A DNA stretch of 64,000 nucleotides from Ectopseudomonas composti (lineage in GTDB: Bacteria; Pseudomonadota; Gammaproteobacteria; Pseudomonadales; Pseudomonadaceae). The translations under genes were made by a program, and so were the position numbers. The notes under the pieces are model-generated. The model did no database searches, was not told the DNA's origin, and saw only the letters and a list, made by a program, of their open reading frames with translations. Of this stretch, positions 35,329-42,777 are shown piece after piece. The first letter of the stretch is position 1. Each line of letters begins with the position of its first letter. The DNA lies in contig NZ_FOWP01000016.1 of the NCBI RefSeq assembly GCF_900115475.1, positions 1 through 64,000 on the forward strand. Reading direction: 5' to 3'.

Positions 35329-37098
35329 ATGAAACCCAAGGCTTACAGCTACATCAGATTCTCTAGCCCAGAGCAAAGTCGCGGCGATAGTCAGCGAAGG
35401 CAAAGAGAAGCAGCTGCAAAATATGCAGAAGAGCATGATTTAGACCTAGTGCAGGATAAGGATTATCAGTTCTTCGATGCAGGGATAAGTGCGTATACAG
35501 GTAAGAATGTTAACGACGAGGGAAAACTTCGGCGTTTTTATGAATATGTTAAAAGTGGGAAGATTGAAAGTGGGTCATATCTGTTGGTGGAGTCTTTAGA
35601 TCGACTCAGCCGGGAAGATGTGTTGATTGCTTTGCCTAGGTTTATCGATCTACTGAATGAAGGAATTAACGTTGTAACATTGGCGGATAATTTCATCTAT
35701 ACAAAAGGTGCGGATGTTCCACAGCTGATCATGTCTATTGTGCATATGGCGCGTGCGCATCATGAGTCTAAGTTGAAGGGCGAGCGTGTCAGTAAAGCTT
35801 GGAGGAAAAAGCAAGATTATGCTAGAGAGCATCTTACCCCTCTAGGTAGTGTTTGCCCGTATTGGTTGGACTTTAAGGGCGGGGAATACATTGTAAACGA
35901 GGATAAGGCTGAAATTGTACGGCAAATATTCTCGATGACAATTGCCGGTTATGGGCAGATAGCAATTGTAAAACACTTGAATAAAAATAATGTTCCAGTA
36001 TTTGGAAGCATAAAAAGAAACAAGTCTGGTTTGTGGGGGGCGAGTTCAATTGCCAAGATACTTTGCAATAGGTCAGTGTTGGGTGAATACCAGCCAATGG
36101 TTTATGAGCAGAAGCGCCGCAGAGAAAACGGTTCTGTGATTGAAGGTTACTACCCACCAGTTATAACCCCCGAGATATTTTATACGGCAAGCTATGTTCG
36201 TACTCAGCGGCATGTTAGTAAGGATACGAAACAGTCGAAAGATTTCAATGTGTGGTCTAAGTTGCTGGTTTGCTCGAAATGTAGGTCGCCCATGCATTTA
36301 GTTAACAAGGGGCAACCGCCAAAAGGATTCAAGTATTTGCGCTGCTATACGGCGGCAAAAGGAAAGTGCACGGCAAAGCTAATTCGGCTGAATGTTGCTG
36401 ATATTGCTTTTAAGGAAGTTTTGGTGATGTTTAACTCCATGTCACTTGTTCAAAAAAGTGAGAAGGAGTCCAGAAGTAGAATAGCTGAGCTAAAAGGAAG
36501 GATTGATAGCCTTAGGCTACGGCTTGTTCAGTTCGAGGAAATGTTGATGGAGGCCCCTTCTATTGCTTTGTCGAAGGCGGCGTCTGCAAAAGAAGAAGAA
36601 CTGATGTTGTGTGAGCGTGAGCTTCAGATTGAAAACGCTGAAATGGAAACAACTGCAATCTTTAATAAAGCTGATTTCTTCGAAAAGCTTGATTTGAAAA
36701 CTTATGAAGGGCGTTCATCTGCTAATCTATATTTGCGAAATCTTGATGTTCAAGTCAGAGCAGGATTTAATGGTCATGAATATTTCTTTGTTGCAATCAC
36801 TGACCCAAAGAAGCCAAAGGCAAATTTTGCAATTTGGTTGGGTGAAGACCTGATACCAAAAATTACGCCGCTATCAAAAGAAATGATGGTGAACGTTATC
36901 AATCAAGGTGATTTGCCAAATGCTCGTATGGTTGTGCCTATGGCAAGGCATCTACAAGAGCTTATTGATGAAACCGAAGGTAATGGCCGGGGGGAAATTA
37001 CGGTTGCATTAGATTCTATACCAGCACTTGAATGGTCTCCGGGTGCCGAAGTATTGAAAAATAAGCTTCTTAAATCGGTCGGGCTTGACCCTGATTAA
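35329..37098 (+). CDS. Large serine recombinase (integrase)
   Basis: 589 aa from the ATG at 35329, 44 bp inside the element. Residues 1-150 are the resolvase catalytic domain: nucleophile Ser12 in SYIRFSSPEQ, DRLSR at 91-95. Then follows a Recombinase domain (IVNEDKAEIVRQIF, ASSIAKILCNRSVLGEYQP), a zinc ribbon with Cys315, Cys318, Cys339 and Cys347, and a coiled coil at about 373-440. This is the layout of phage-type integrases such as phiC31 or the Listeria A118 family. No upstream ribosome-binding site is evident. Its place beside the attachment site identifies it as the integrase of this element. Confidence 0.93.
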   Translation: MKPKAYSYIRFSSPEQSRGDSQRRQREAAAKYAEEHDLDLVQDKDYQFFDAGISAYTGKNVNDEGKLRRFYEYVKSGKIESGSYLLVESLDRLSREDVLIALPRFIDLLNEGINVVTLADNFIYTKGADVPQLIMSIVHMARAHHESKLKGERVSKAWRKKQDYAREHLTPLGSVCPYWLDFKGGEYIVNEDKAEIVRQIFSMTIAGYGQIAIVKHLNKNNVPVFGSIKRNKSGLWGASSIAKILCNRSVLGEYQPMVYEQKRRRENGSVIEGYYPPVITPEIFYTASYVRTQRHVSKDTKQSKDFNVWSKLLVCSKCRSPMHLVNKGQPPKGFKYLRCYTAAKGKCTAKLIRLNVADIAFKEVLVMFNSMSLVQKSEKESRSRIAELKGRIDSLRLRLVQFEEMLMEAPSIALSKAASAKEEELMLCERELQIENAEMETTAIFNKADFFEKLDLKTYEGRSSANLYLRNLDVQVRAGFNGHEYFFVAITDPKKPKANFAIWLGEDLIPKITPLSKEMMVNVINQGDLPNARMVVPMARHLQELIDETEGNGRGEITVALDSIPALEWSPGAEVLKNKLLKSVGLDPD

Positions 37099-37110
37099 GA
37101 ATGAAGGGCA

Positions 37111-37668
37111 TTAGAGCCCTTCGTCTTTTAGGTAACTGTACAATGTAGACTGTCCAATCTTAAAGTGTCGTGCTGTTGCCGCTTTTGATGCACCAGCACT
37201 TAGCATCTGCTTTGCTGCCTCGATGATTGCAGGGTCTAGGGCTTTCCTGCCCTGGTACTTGCCCTCCGCTTTTGCTCGATTGATTCCGATGCGCTGTCGT
37301 TCAAGCATGCTTTCCCTTTCCATCTGAGCGACGCCAACCATTAGGGTCAGCACTAGTTGTCCCGATGGGCTAGTAACGTCCATGCTCAAATTGTCGATAA
37401 TTAGCTTAACACCGCGTGCTTTTAGGTCTTCGCAGAGTGTGAGGACTTCAGCCGCATTCCTACCCAACCGGCTGACCTCGCGAACAATCAATGTGTCACC
37501 AATTTTCAGGCGTTTGATGAGCTGATCAAACTGCGGCCTATCAAGAGTCGTACCGGTAAATTTTTCAGAAACAATGAAGTCGTAAGAGTGTTTCGCCGCA
37601 AGGAAGTCTGACTGTTGCTGGACATTTTGGTCGTCCGAAGAGACTCGCGAGTAGATGTATGTGGTCAT
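37111..37668 (-). CDS. Small serine resolvase/invertase
   Basis: 185 aa of Hin/Tn3-resolvase type. Catalytic Ser10 in IYSRVSSDDQ, the VREVSRLGRNAAEVL core, the dimer helix region GVAQMERESMLERQR and a C-terminal helix-turn-helix (AGASKAATARHFKIGQSTLYSYL). Such proteins resolve multimers or invert short segments. It ends 12 bp from the convergent integrase stop. Candidate binding repeats lie just upstream of its start. It might keep a circular form of the element monomeric. Confidence 0.92.
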   Translation of the reverse strand: MTTYIYSRVSSDDQNVQQQSDFLAAKHSYDFIVSEKFTGTTLDRPQFDQLIKRLKIGDTLIVREVSRLGRNAAEVLTLCEDLKARGVKLIIDNLSMDVTSPSGQLVLTLMVGVAQMERESMLERQRIGINRAKAEGKYQGRKALDPAIIEAAKQMLSAGASKAATARHFKIGQSTLYSYLKDEGL

Positions 37669-37675
37669 TATTATT

Positions 37676-37717
37676 CCAGTTAGGGTCTAGATATACTAAG
37701 AATACTCCATTTAGGGT
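37676..37717. promoter_or_regulatory. Direct repeats upstream of the resolvase (possible res/operator)
   Basis: CCAGTTAGGGT (37676-37686) and CCATTTAGGGT (37707-37717) are 31 bp apart, about three helical turns, starting 8 bp upstream of the resolvase start codon, with TATACT/AATACT repeats between. Confidence 0.4.
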
Positions 37718-37818
37718 GGTAAACAAGGTTTTACAGAGATTTTTGACGTGAGTCTCTGAACCCTGCCCTAGAAAGAGGGGGGTGGTTTGGTAGGTGGCTG
37801 TTTCCGTGAGGATGCTGA

Positions 37819-38151
37819 TTACTTTGCGGTCAGCTTTCGAACTGATTTCAATATTGCGTCAAGAGTCTTCGGGCTCTGGATGTCGTAGATGGCATCACAA
37901 ATCTGGTGCCGCAGCTCTGCTGGACTCGGCTCATCAGGCGTGACTTGGAAGAACGCATCAAGCGACACGCCGAGTCTTGCACCAATAGCTTCTAAGGCTT
38001 CGATCCCAGGTGCGTACTCACCCCTTTCAAACCGGCTAACCGTAATCGGATCGTACCCACAGGCTTCGGCTAGCTGGGATTGAGTGATCCCATGTGCTTG
38101 CCGAAGCGCTTTGATCCTGCGGCCTAACGCCTTAACGGCTGATTGAGTCAT
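37819..38151 (-). CDS. XRE-family repressor
   Basis: 110 aa. The N-terminal HTH_3 is clear: LGRRIKALRQAHGITQSQLA, EACGYDPITVSRFERGEY. The C-terminal 40 residues (PAELRHQICDAIYDIQSPKT) are a short helical tail with no known fold. It is divergent from the gene pair at 38284-38984, and a 16-bp palindrome lies 18 bp upstream of its start, so it most likely represses itself and the pair, as a phage-type switch would. Confidence 0.9.
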   Translation of the reverse strand: MTQSAVKALGRRIKALRQAHGITQSQLAEACGYDPITVSRFERGEYAPGIEALEAIGARLGVSLDAFFQVTPDEPSPAELRHQICDAIYDIQSPKTLDAILKSVRKLTAK

Positions 38152-38169
38152 GGGAACCCCAAGTAAAAT

Positions 38170-38185
38170 CAGATGCTTGCATCTG
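38170..38185. promoter_or_regulatory. Palindromic operator between the XRE gene and the 38284 gene
   Basis: CAGATGC-TT-GCATCTG is a perfect inverted repeat. A second inverted repeat, GTGTG-AAC-CACAC, lies at 38257-38269 beside a TATAGT that could be a -10 element for the rightward genes. Confidence 0.55.
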
Positions 38186-38283
38186 TCTTGGCGTCCATGA
38201 AGGTCGCTTAGTGCCTAGTGATGTCGATAAAACTATGCATTTCTCGTATAGTTCCGGTGTGAACCACACATCATGGAGCGTGT

Positions 38284-38517
38284 ATGAAGATAATGCTTAC
38301 CGGGATATTCCTTGCTGTATCTAGCATGCCAATGGCGTTTCTTGCCGGGCGTTGGGTGTATCAGCATAGCCTTGGCGGTCTGCCACGGATGCTGTCAAGC
38401 GGTCTTGAAGTGGCATCCTATGTTGCTGGCGGGACTCTGCTGCTTGCCGTGTTTGTGTTCGTATCGGGTCTTCGTGGTGGGGAATCTAAGGTTCATAGTC
38501 CACAAGAGGGGGCGTAA
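38284..38517 (+). CDS. Small two-helix membrane protein of unknown function
   Basis: 77 aa, ATG preceded by GGAG. Two hydrophobic segments (IMLTGIFLAVSSMPMAFLA and VASYVAGGTLLLAVFVFVSG) are joined by a short basic loop. Nothing in the sequence identifies a function. It is followed two bases later by the secreted protein gene, so the two form one transcript under the XRE-controlled region. Candidates are a superinfection-exclusion protein, a holin-like protein or a small phage membrane protein. Confidence 0.7.
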   Translation: MKIMLTGIFLAVSSMPMAFLAGRWVYQHSLGGLPRMLSSGLEVASYVAGGTLLLAVFVFVSGLRGGESKVHSPQEGA

Positions 38518-38519
38518 CC

Positions 38520-38984
38520 TTGGTCAAGATAAAACTTGCTGCTGTGTATCTCGGCCTTACCCTTGGTGCTCAGGCTCAAGCCGAAATATTCAACAAAACC
38601 GGTGACCTTGATATTGGCCCAGCCGCTGATATCACCGAGGAAACTTTGATGTGCTCGGACGCTGATGTCTGGTTCCAAATGTTTGAGCAGCGCCCGGCTT
38701 TAGATCAGGATGTATCGAAGTTCTTCGCAGATTTTTTCAACCCATATAAGAAGAGCGGAACTTGCTGGGTTGTGCCAACGTCCAGCGCGTACCTAATTGG
38801 GGTAAGAACGGCGATGGTCAAGAGAGCTGATGCCAATCCCGCCTCAAAATATGTGGTTGCTAGGGTGGTGGTTGGGGGGCGCGGAGGTTACATCACCCCG
38901 ATTACATTGCAGCAGAATGGTTTCGATATTATCAAAGCTGTGTCATTGGAGAATCAGAAGCATGGCGTGCCATTGATGCAGTGA
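38520..38984 (+). CDS. Exported protein of unknown function
   Basis: 154 aa from a TTG start with AGAGGGGG at the right distance. The signal peptide MVKIKLAAVYLGLTLGAQAQA is followed by a 130-residue mature part with two cysteines (LMCSDADV and SGTCWVVP), which could form a disulfide in the periplasm. No family is recognised. Translational coupling to the small membrane protein suggests they act together at the envelope. The gene ends in a terminator and overlaps the convergent Gp2-like gene by 53 bp. Confidence 0.72.
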   Translation: MVKIKLAAVYLGLTLGAQAQAEIFNKTGDLDIGPAADITEETLMCSDADVWFQMFEQRPALDQDVSKFFADFFNPYKKSGTCWVVPTSSAYLIGVRTAMVKRADANPASKYVVARVVVGGRGGYITPITLQQNGFDIIKAVSLENQKHGVPLMQ

Positions 38985-39666
38985 GGAAAGCCCCGTTAAT
39001 ACGGGGCTTTTTGTTTACATCGTCAGATACGGTAAATTCAAGGCATGAGTTAGGTGCGGTTTTTGCTGGTTTGAGTCTGGATGGCGAAAAACGCTTATAG
39101 CTTTCACCTGTACCGAAAGTCTTATCGCGTACTTTGGCCATATAACTAATGTGCCAAAATGCCTTGTTGAATTCCCCTTGTTTATTCCTGTTTACAGTGT
39201 GCGCATTTGTTGGCCTCAGATAGCCCCCAGAATGCGTTTTCCAGCACGTTTGAAGCATGACCCATAGTCCGGTATAGCCTTCGCTTGTAATGCCGCCTAT
39301 GCGCCTGTAAAGCTGTTTAAATCCGATGTAGCAGTGATAGTGATCTTTATCCAATTCTCCTTGTTCATGTGCCCAACAGTAGATTACGTCTTTGTTACAC
39401 AGCCAGTCTTTCTGACCAAGCTGTTGTTTTACTGATTTAAAAAAATCACTAACAACTAGGTTCCATCTTTGTGGGTCTGAAAAATTGCCATGGGGCGTGT
39501 GAAGAACGAAAACCAATACTGAAATCCTAGAATGGTGGCTGAGAAGTGCATGCATTTGACTGTGAATCGATTCAAGGATCGCGGTGTAGGCCCCGAGTTT
39601 GTAGCGATGGCTAGTGTTTATCAACACACCTTTGTAGGTGGTGCTATAGGTTATTTTGTTGTTCAA
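38932..39666 (-). CDS. Putative replication protein, inovirus Gp2 / YagK-YfjJ type
   Basis: 244 aa from a TTG at 39666 without a ribosome-binding site. The frame stays open to an ATT at 39717 that has AGAAGGA 4 bp upstream, so a 261-aa product from a rare start is possible. Residues 16-50 (LINTSHRYKLGAYTAILESI) and the HYH motif at 109-111 (DKDHYHCYIGF), followed by a Trp- and Tyr-rich stretch, resemble Gp2-family replication initiators of filamentous phages and related islands, where the histidine pair binds metal. Function by resemblance only. Confidence 0.65.
   Translation of the reverse strand: MNNKITYSTTYKGVLINTSHRYKLGAYTAILESIHSQMHALLSHHSRISVLVFVLHTPHGNFSDPQRWNLVVSDFFKSVKQQLGQKDWLCNKDVIYCWAHEQGELDKDHYHCYIGFKQLYRRIGGITSEGYTGLWVMLQTCWKTHSGGYLRPTNAHTVNRNKQGEFNKAFWHISYMAKVRDKTFGTGESYKRFSPSRLKPAKTAPNSCLEFTVSDDVNKKPRINGAFLTASMARHASDSPMTQL
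38987..39013 (+). terminator. Rho-independent terminator after the exported protein
   Basis: Stem AAAGCCCCGT/ACGGGGCTTT, loop TAAT, then TTG and TTT. It lies within the 3' coding part of the convergent gene. Confidence 0.85.
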
Positions 39667-40103
39667 TTTTTGATCATTAATGTGATTTGATTGGCTTTGA
39701 TTTTTCTTGGGCCCAATTGTGTCCTTCTGCTTTCAATTACTGATGCAGGTGTCCAAACTTACGGTCAAGCATTGTTCGTACTAGATAATACTAATATACA
39801 TCCGCAAAATTCTCTGCGGTCCGCATGAAGTCTGAGGGTTGGCATGTTTTGACTGCCGAGAAAACAAGGGCTGTTTGTTAACTCTGTGGGAACCATATCA
39901 GATGGAAGGGGCAAATCTAAACAGAACGAATGAATTTAGTTTGATGCAATAAGGGCGGAGGGTGTCAGACACTCTGGGGGGCTAAAGGTGAGGGATGGGA
40001 CCCATTAGTCCTTCCCCCCCCCCCACCCCCGTATCATGTGAAATTATTGGTTTGTTGCCGTTAAATTATAATGTGATTTTATAGAATCTAAATCTGTCAG
40101 GTT
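39667..40103. other. Intergenic region of the element, possible origin
   Basis: 437 bp without a credible gene. It holds CCGCA-N8-TGCGG-T-CCGCA (39802-39825), the palindrome GTGTC-A-GACAC (39963-39973), an 11-C run (40014-40024) followed by A and five more C, and a partial copy of the KAP 3' end motif (TCAGACACTCTG versus TCAGACGCTCTG). Its place upstream of the Gp2-like gene would suit a replication origin. Confidence 0.4.
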
Positions 40104-41987
40104 TCAGACGCTCTGATTGGGGTCTAAGCTATTCTCAAGTTGGGTAATGCCGTTGTTGATGTGGTTTTCTATCACCCAGCCATATATGTGGTGAGAGAGC
40201 TTCCCGATATTCTGGGTTCGCAATGCATCTAGCTTCGTCCGAACTTCTTTGAGCCAGCCCAGTTCGCTAGCTAGCGATTTGTTGAACTGCGGAATGCTGT
40301 ATCGTTCTTTAAGGAAGTAGCATGCGGGATACAAGCCGCTTCTATCAATCGAGGTCAATGTTGTTACGAATTCAGTCGGATCAATATATTCCAAAATAGG
40401 GATTTCAAAATATCTGCTGTCACCTGTATTTGAGTGGAACAGCTTTTTACTAAATTCTGCTGGGTCAGATTTAAGGATTTCCAAAAGTTCTTTGGCTTGA
40501 TTCGGTAGGCTTTCAATGTAGACTTCTGACGCACGATCAATAATATAATTTGATAGTTCCTTAAACTCAGGTGTTTCTCGGCCCTGATATCCAAGTCCTC
40601 TAGATGATTCGCTTGTAGAGTAGGTGTTATGGCGTTCGTTTGCATCGATTTGATTGGATAGTTTCAGTTCGTCGATATACTTTTTTGCGTCTTCCAGTAA
40701 TTGCGCTGGGTTGTCAGTGATTATCGATTTTTCCGAAAGATTAAAGAATATCCCATATATGTGTTTGAGTGTGTCTGCGTCTCTTATTGACCTGCGTGAT
40801 ACTTCAATCCTTACGCGCTCTAAAAGCTGCTCGAATTCTTGGTCTTGTAGATTGTTGTAGTGCCATAACTTTACCCAGTCAGGTGTGTTCTTCGATATCA
40901 AGTAATGGCTGTTATTAAGTTGTTCTGCAATGTCAGTGGGGTTAATGACGCTATTGTCTAGAATGTCTTCCCATGTTTTGGGCTCTAGCAACAGTGTGTT
41001 CACGTCCATGTTTGGATATTTCTGTTTTAGCTTTACTACTAATGGTTCTTCGATGTTGTTTGCTTTTAGCCTTACGAGATAAGTAATATAATCTGCTCGA
41101 AAGGAAGTGATGTCTTTGGCTGACATAAGTCCCTGCCGAATTTCGCAAGATAATGCTAGGAAGAACTTTAGTAAGTGCGTGACCAGAGGGGTTGACTTAG
41201 CTGCTTCATGTGTTAGATGTTCATGGAGTCGGGAAAAATCCCATAGTGCTTGCCTCAGATGTCTGAGGTTGTTGTATGTGGACTGTGTATAAGTTTCTTT
41301 GATTGTTTCTAGGTGTAGGTACGGTTGTGCCTTTGCACCAATTTCGTTAACGAATCCGAGTATTGCGCTGTCAACGTCGGATTGTATTTCAAAGCTTTTT
41401 CCAATCAGTTTTTCTTTAATTCTTTTGTATGACGAAGCGCGGGCGTGGTTACCATCTACTTCTAAGAGGATTTCTGTTTCATTTGCAACTAGTATGACCT
41501 TGTAGTCTTGGTGCTCGACGAAATGATTAATGTATCCCAGTACTTCATTTATTGGTATTGAGCATCGTTCCAGATCGTCAAATATCAATACGAGGCCAGC
41601 TGTGTTGGTCAGGTAGTCTGGAATTTTAATATCGGGTACTGATACGTTTAGTGAACCATCATCTTTGCCGTCTTGATTGAAGTCAATTTTCAAAGTTGCT
41701 TTCGCGAGGCCAGTGATAATTTTGCCAGTTAGTGCCATTCCTTTTGAGGATAAAATTGGATGCAGTTGTCGGTAAAATTCTTCTTCGATTGCTGAAAAGC
41801 TATTAACCCCGTATAGACTTACATATAGTTCTTTGCCGTCGCGTTCTCGAATTTGCTTTATTGTTTTCTGGATAAACCAAGTTTTACCCGATCCCCACGA
41901 TCCTTTAAGTAGAACCGCGTATTGTGGGGCTGTCTTTAGAAAGCAATATTCCATTAGGAATTTGCTAATGTGGTCGTTAGGGCTCAT
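40104..41987 (-). CDS. KAP-family P-loop NTPase
   Basis: 627 aa. Walker A is GSWGSGKT (residues 29-36) and Walker B LVLIFDDLERC (132-142) with the tandem Asp typical of KAP/STAND NTPases; VILVANETEIL resembles sensor 1. The 90-residue insert between the motifs lacks an obvious membrane helix, so it is probably soluble. The C-terminal 350 residues are helical with no known domain. The stop lies 80 bp from the C tract. KAP proteins are often found in mobile islands and some act in phage exclusion; that role is inferred here. Confidence 0.85.
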   Translation of the reverse strand: MSPNDHISKFLMEYCFLKTAPQYAVLLKGSWGSGKTWFIQKTIKQIRERDGKELYVSLYGVNSFSAIEEEFYRQLHPILSSKGMALTGKIITGLAKATLKIDFNQDGKDDGSLNVSVPDIKIPDYLTNTAGLVLIFDDLERCSIPINEVLGYINHFVEHQDYKVILVANETEILLEVDGNHARASSYKRIKEKLIGKSFEIQSDVDSAILGFVNEIGAKAQPYLHLETIKETYTQSTYNNLRHLRQALWDFSRLHEHLTHEAAKSTPLVTHLLKFFLALSCEIRQGLMSAKDITSFRADYITYLVRLKANNIEEPLVVKLKQKYPNMDVNTLLLEPKTWEDILDNSVINPTDIAEQLNNSHYLISKNTPDWVKLWHYNNLQDQEFEQLLERVRIEVSRRSIRDADTLKHIYGIFFNLSEKSIITDNPAQLLEDAKKYIDELKLSNQIDANERHNTYSTSESSRGLGYQGRETPEFKELSNYIIDRASEVYIESLPNQAKELLEILKSDPAEFSKKLFHSNTGDSRYFEIPILEYIDPTEFVTTLTSIDRSGLYPACYFLKERYSIPQFNKSLASELGWLKEVRTKLDALRTQNIGKLSHHIYGWVIENHINNGITQLENSLDPNQSV

Positions 41988-42081
41988 AGCTTTGCAGTCC
42001 TTGCGAAATGTCTGTTTTTACTGGCTTGTGCGCGTCGAGAGTATGGCGGATCGGGTCCCCGATACAATCTGATGACCCATG

Positions 42082-42089
42082 TGGGTGTA
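42082..42089. other. attP arm motif TGGGTGTA
   Basis: Inverse of TACACCCA at 35298-35305, 15 bp from the AGCAG core at this end of the element. Confidence 0.6.
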
Positions 42090-42104
42090 TTCGTTTACAA
42101 CATG

Positions 42105-42109
42105 AGCAG
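42105..42109. other. Attachment site, KAP end (attR)
   Basis: AGCAG, second copy. Beyond it, GTTGTGCGAGC continues comM. On the minus strand the interrupted gene reads GSHNLLML and then a stop within element DNA. Confidence 0.8.
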
Positions 42110-42748
42110 GTTGTGCGAGCCAGCTGCGGCCACCAGCAACGCACGCTTGGCGGCCAGTTGGCCCTGTACTTCGGCCAGATCCGGATAGGGCAGGCTCTGC
42201 CGGAGCAGGCCCTGGGCCGCGTAAGGTTGCAGAGGGGCACTGCCGTTGAGGTGCGCGGCAATCTGCAGCAGGTGCTCGACGGCAATCACCTTCAATCCCG
42301 AAGCCAGGCTGGCTTCCTCGGCGTTGGCGAGGGGCACCAACAAGGTGCGTCCGGCTTCCCGCGCGGCCAGAGCTGCCGGCAGCACGCCTTGCACTGGGCG
42401 AACGGCGCCCGATAGCGCCAGCTCGCCGAGGCATTCGTATTCCTCCAGAGCGGGGGCGGGCACCTGACCACTGGCAGCGAGAATGCCGAGGGCGATAGCA
42501 AGATCGAAGCGGCCACCATCCTTGGGGAGATCGGCCGGCGCCAGATTCAAGGTGATGCGTTTGCTGGGAAACTCGAAGGCGGCGTTGAGGATGGCGCTGC
42601 GCACGCGATCCTTGCTCTCCTTGACTGCTGTTTCCGGCAGTCCGACTAGCGTCAGGGAAGGTAGGCCGTTGGCCAGGTGCGCTTCGACGGTAACCGCCGG
42701 TGCTTCGACGCCGACCTGGGCGCGGCTGTGGACGATGGCCAGGGACAT
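42105..42748 (-). pseudogene. comM: comM, 5' fragment (N-terminal part, interrupted)
   Basis: ATG at 42748 with AAGGAG upstream. It encodes the N-terminal ChlI-like domain (MSLAIVHSRAQVGVEAP, LPSLTLVGLPETAVKESKDR, LNLAPADLPKDGGRFDLAIA) up to NLL, then runs 10 more bases into the element to a TAA at 42095. The truncated product of about 217 aa lacks the ATPase core. With 34431-35280 it restores NLLLSGPPGTGKT. Confidence 0.93.
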
Positions 42749-42777
42749 GATCACTCCTTGATCAGTGGGGCAGTGCC

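Larger units (their letters stand above)
35281..42109. mobile_element. Serine-recombinase genomic island inserted in comM
   Basis: About 6.8 kb, clearly more AT-rich than its flanks. It is bounded by the direct repeat AGCAG (35281-35285 and 42105-42109), of which one copy belongs to the restored comM. Content in order: large serine recombinase, small resolvase, XRE repressor, membrane/secreted pair, Gp2-like replication protein, KAP NTPase. No phage structural, conjugation or Tn7-type genes are seen. All reading frames appear intact, so it may still be mobile. Confidence 0.9.

Noticed and set aside
35873..36297. Two antisense frames inside the integrase
   Set aside because: Short, no start signals, lie over conserved integrase codons.
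34933..37098. Extended recombinase frame starting in comM
   Set aside because: The first 132 codons are antisense to comM, outside the element; the real start is at 35329.
40364..40645. 93-codon frame within the KAP gene
   Set aside because: Out-of-frame with the clear KAP protein and no ribosome-binding site.
35281..42109. Element as a prophage, ICE or AbaR-type island
   Set aside because: No capsid, portal, lysis, conjugation or TniABC-type genes; integration is by a serine recombinase with a 5-bp core.
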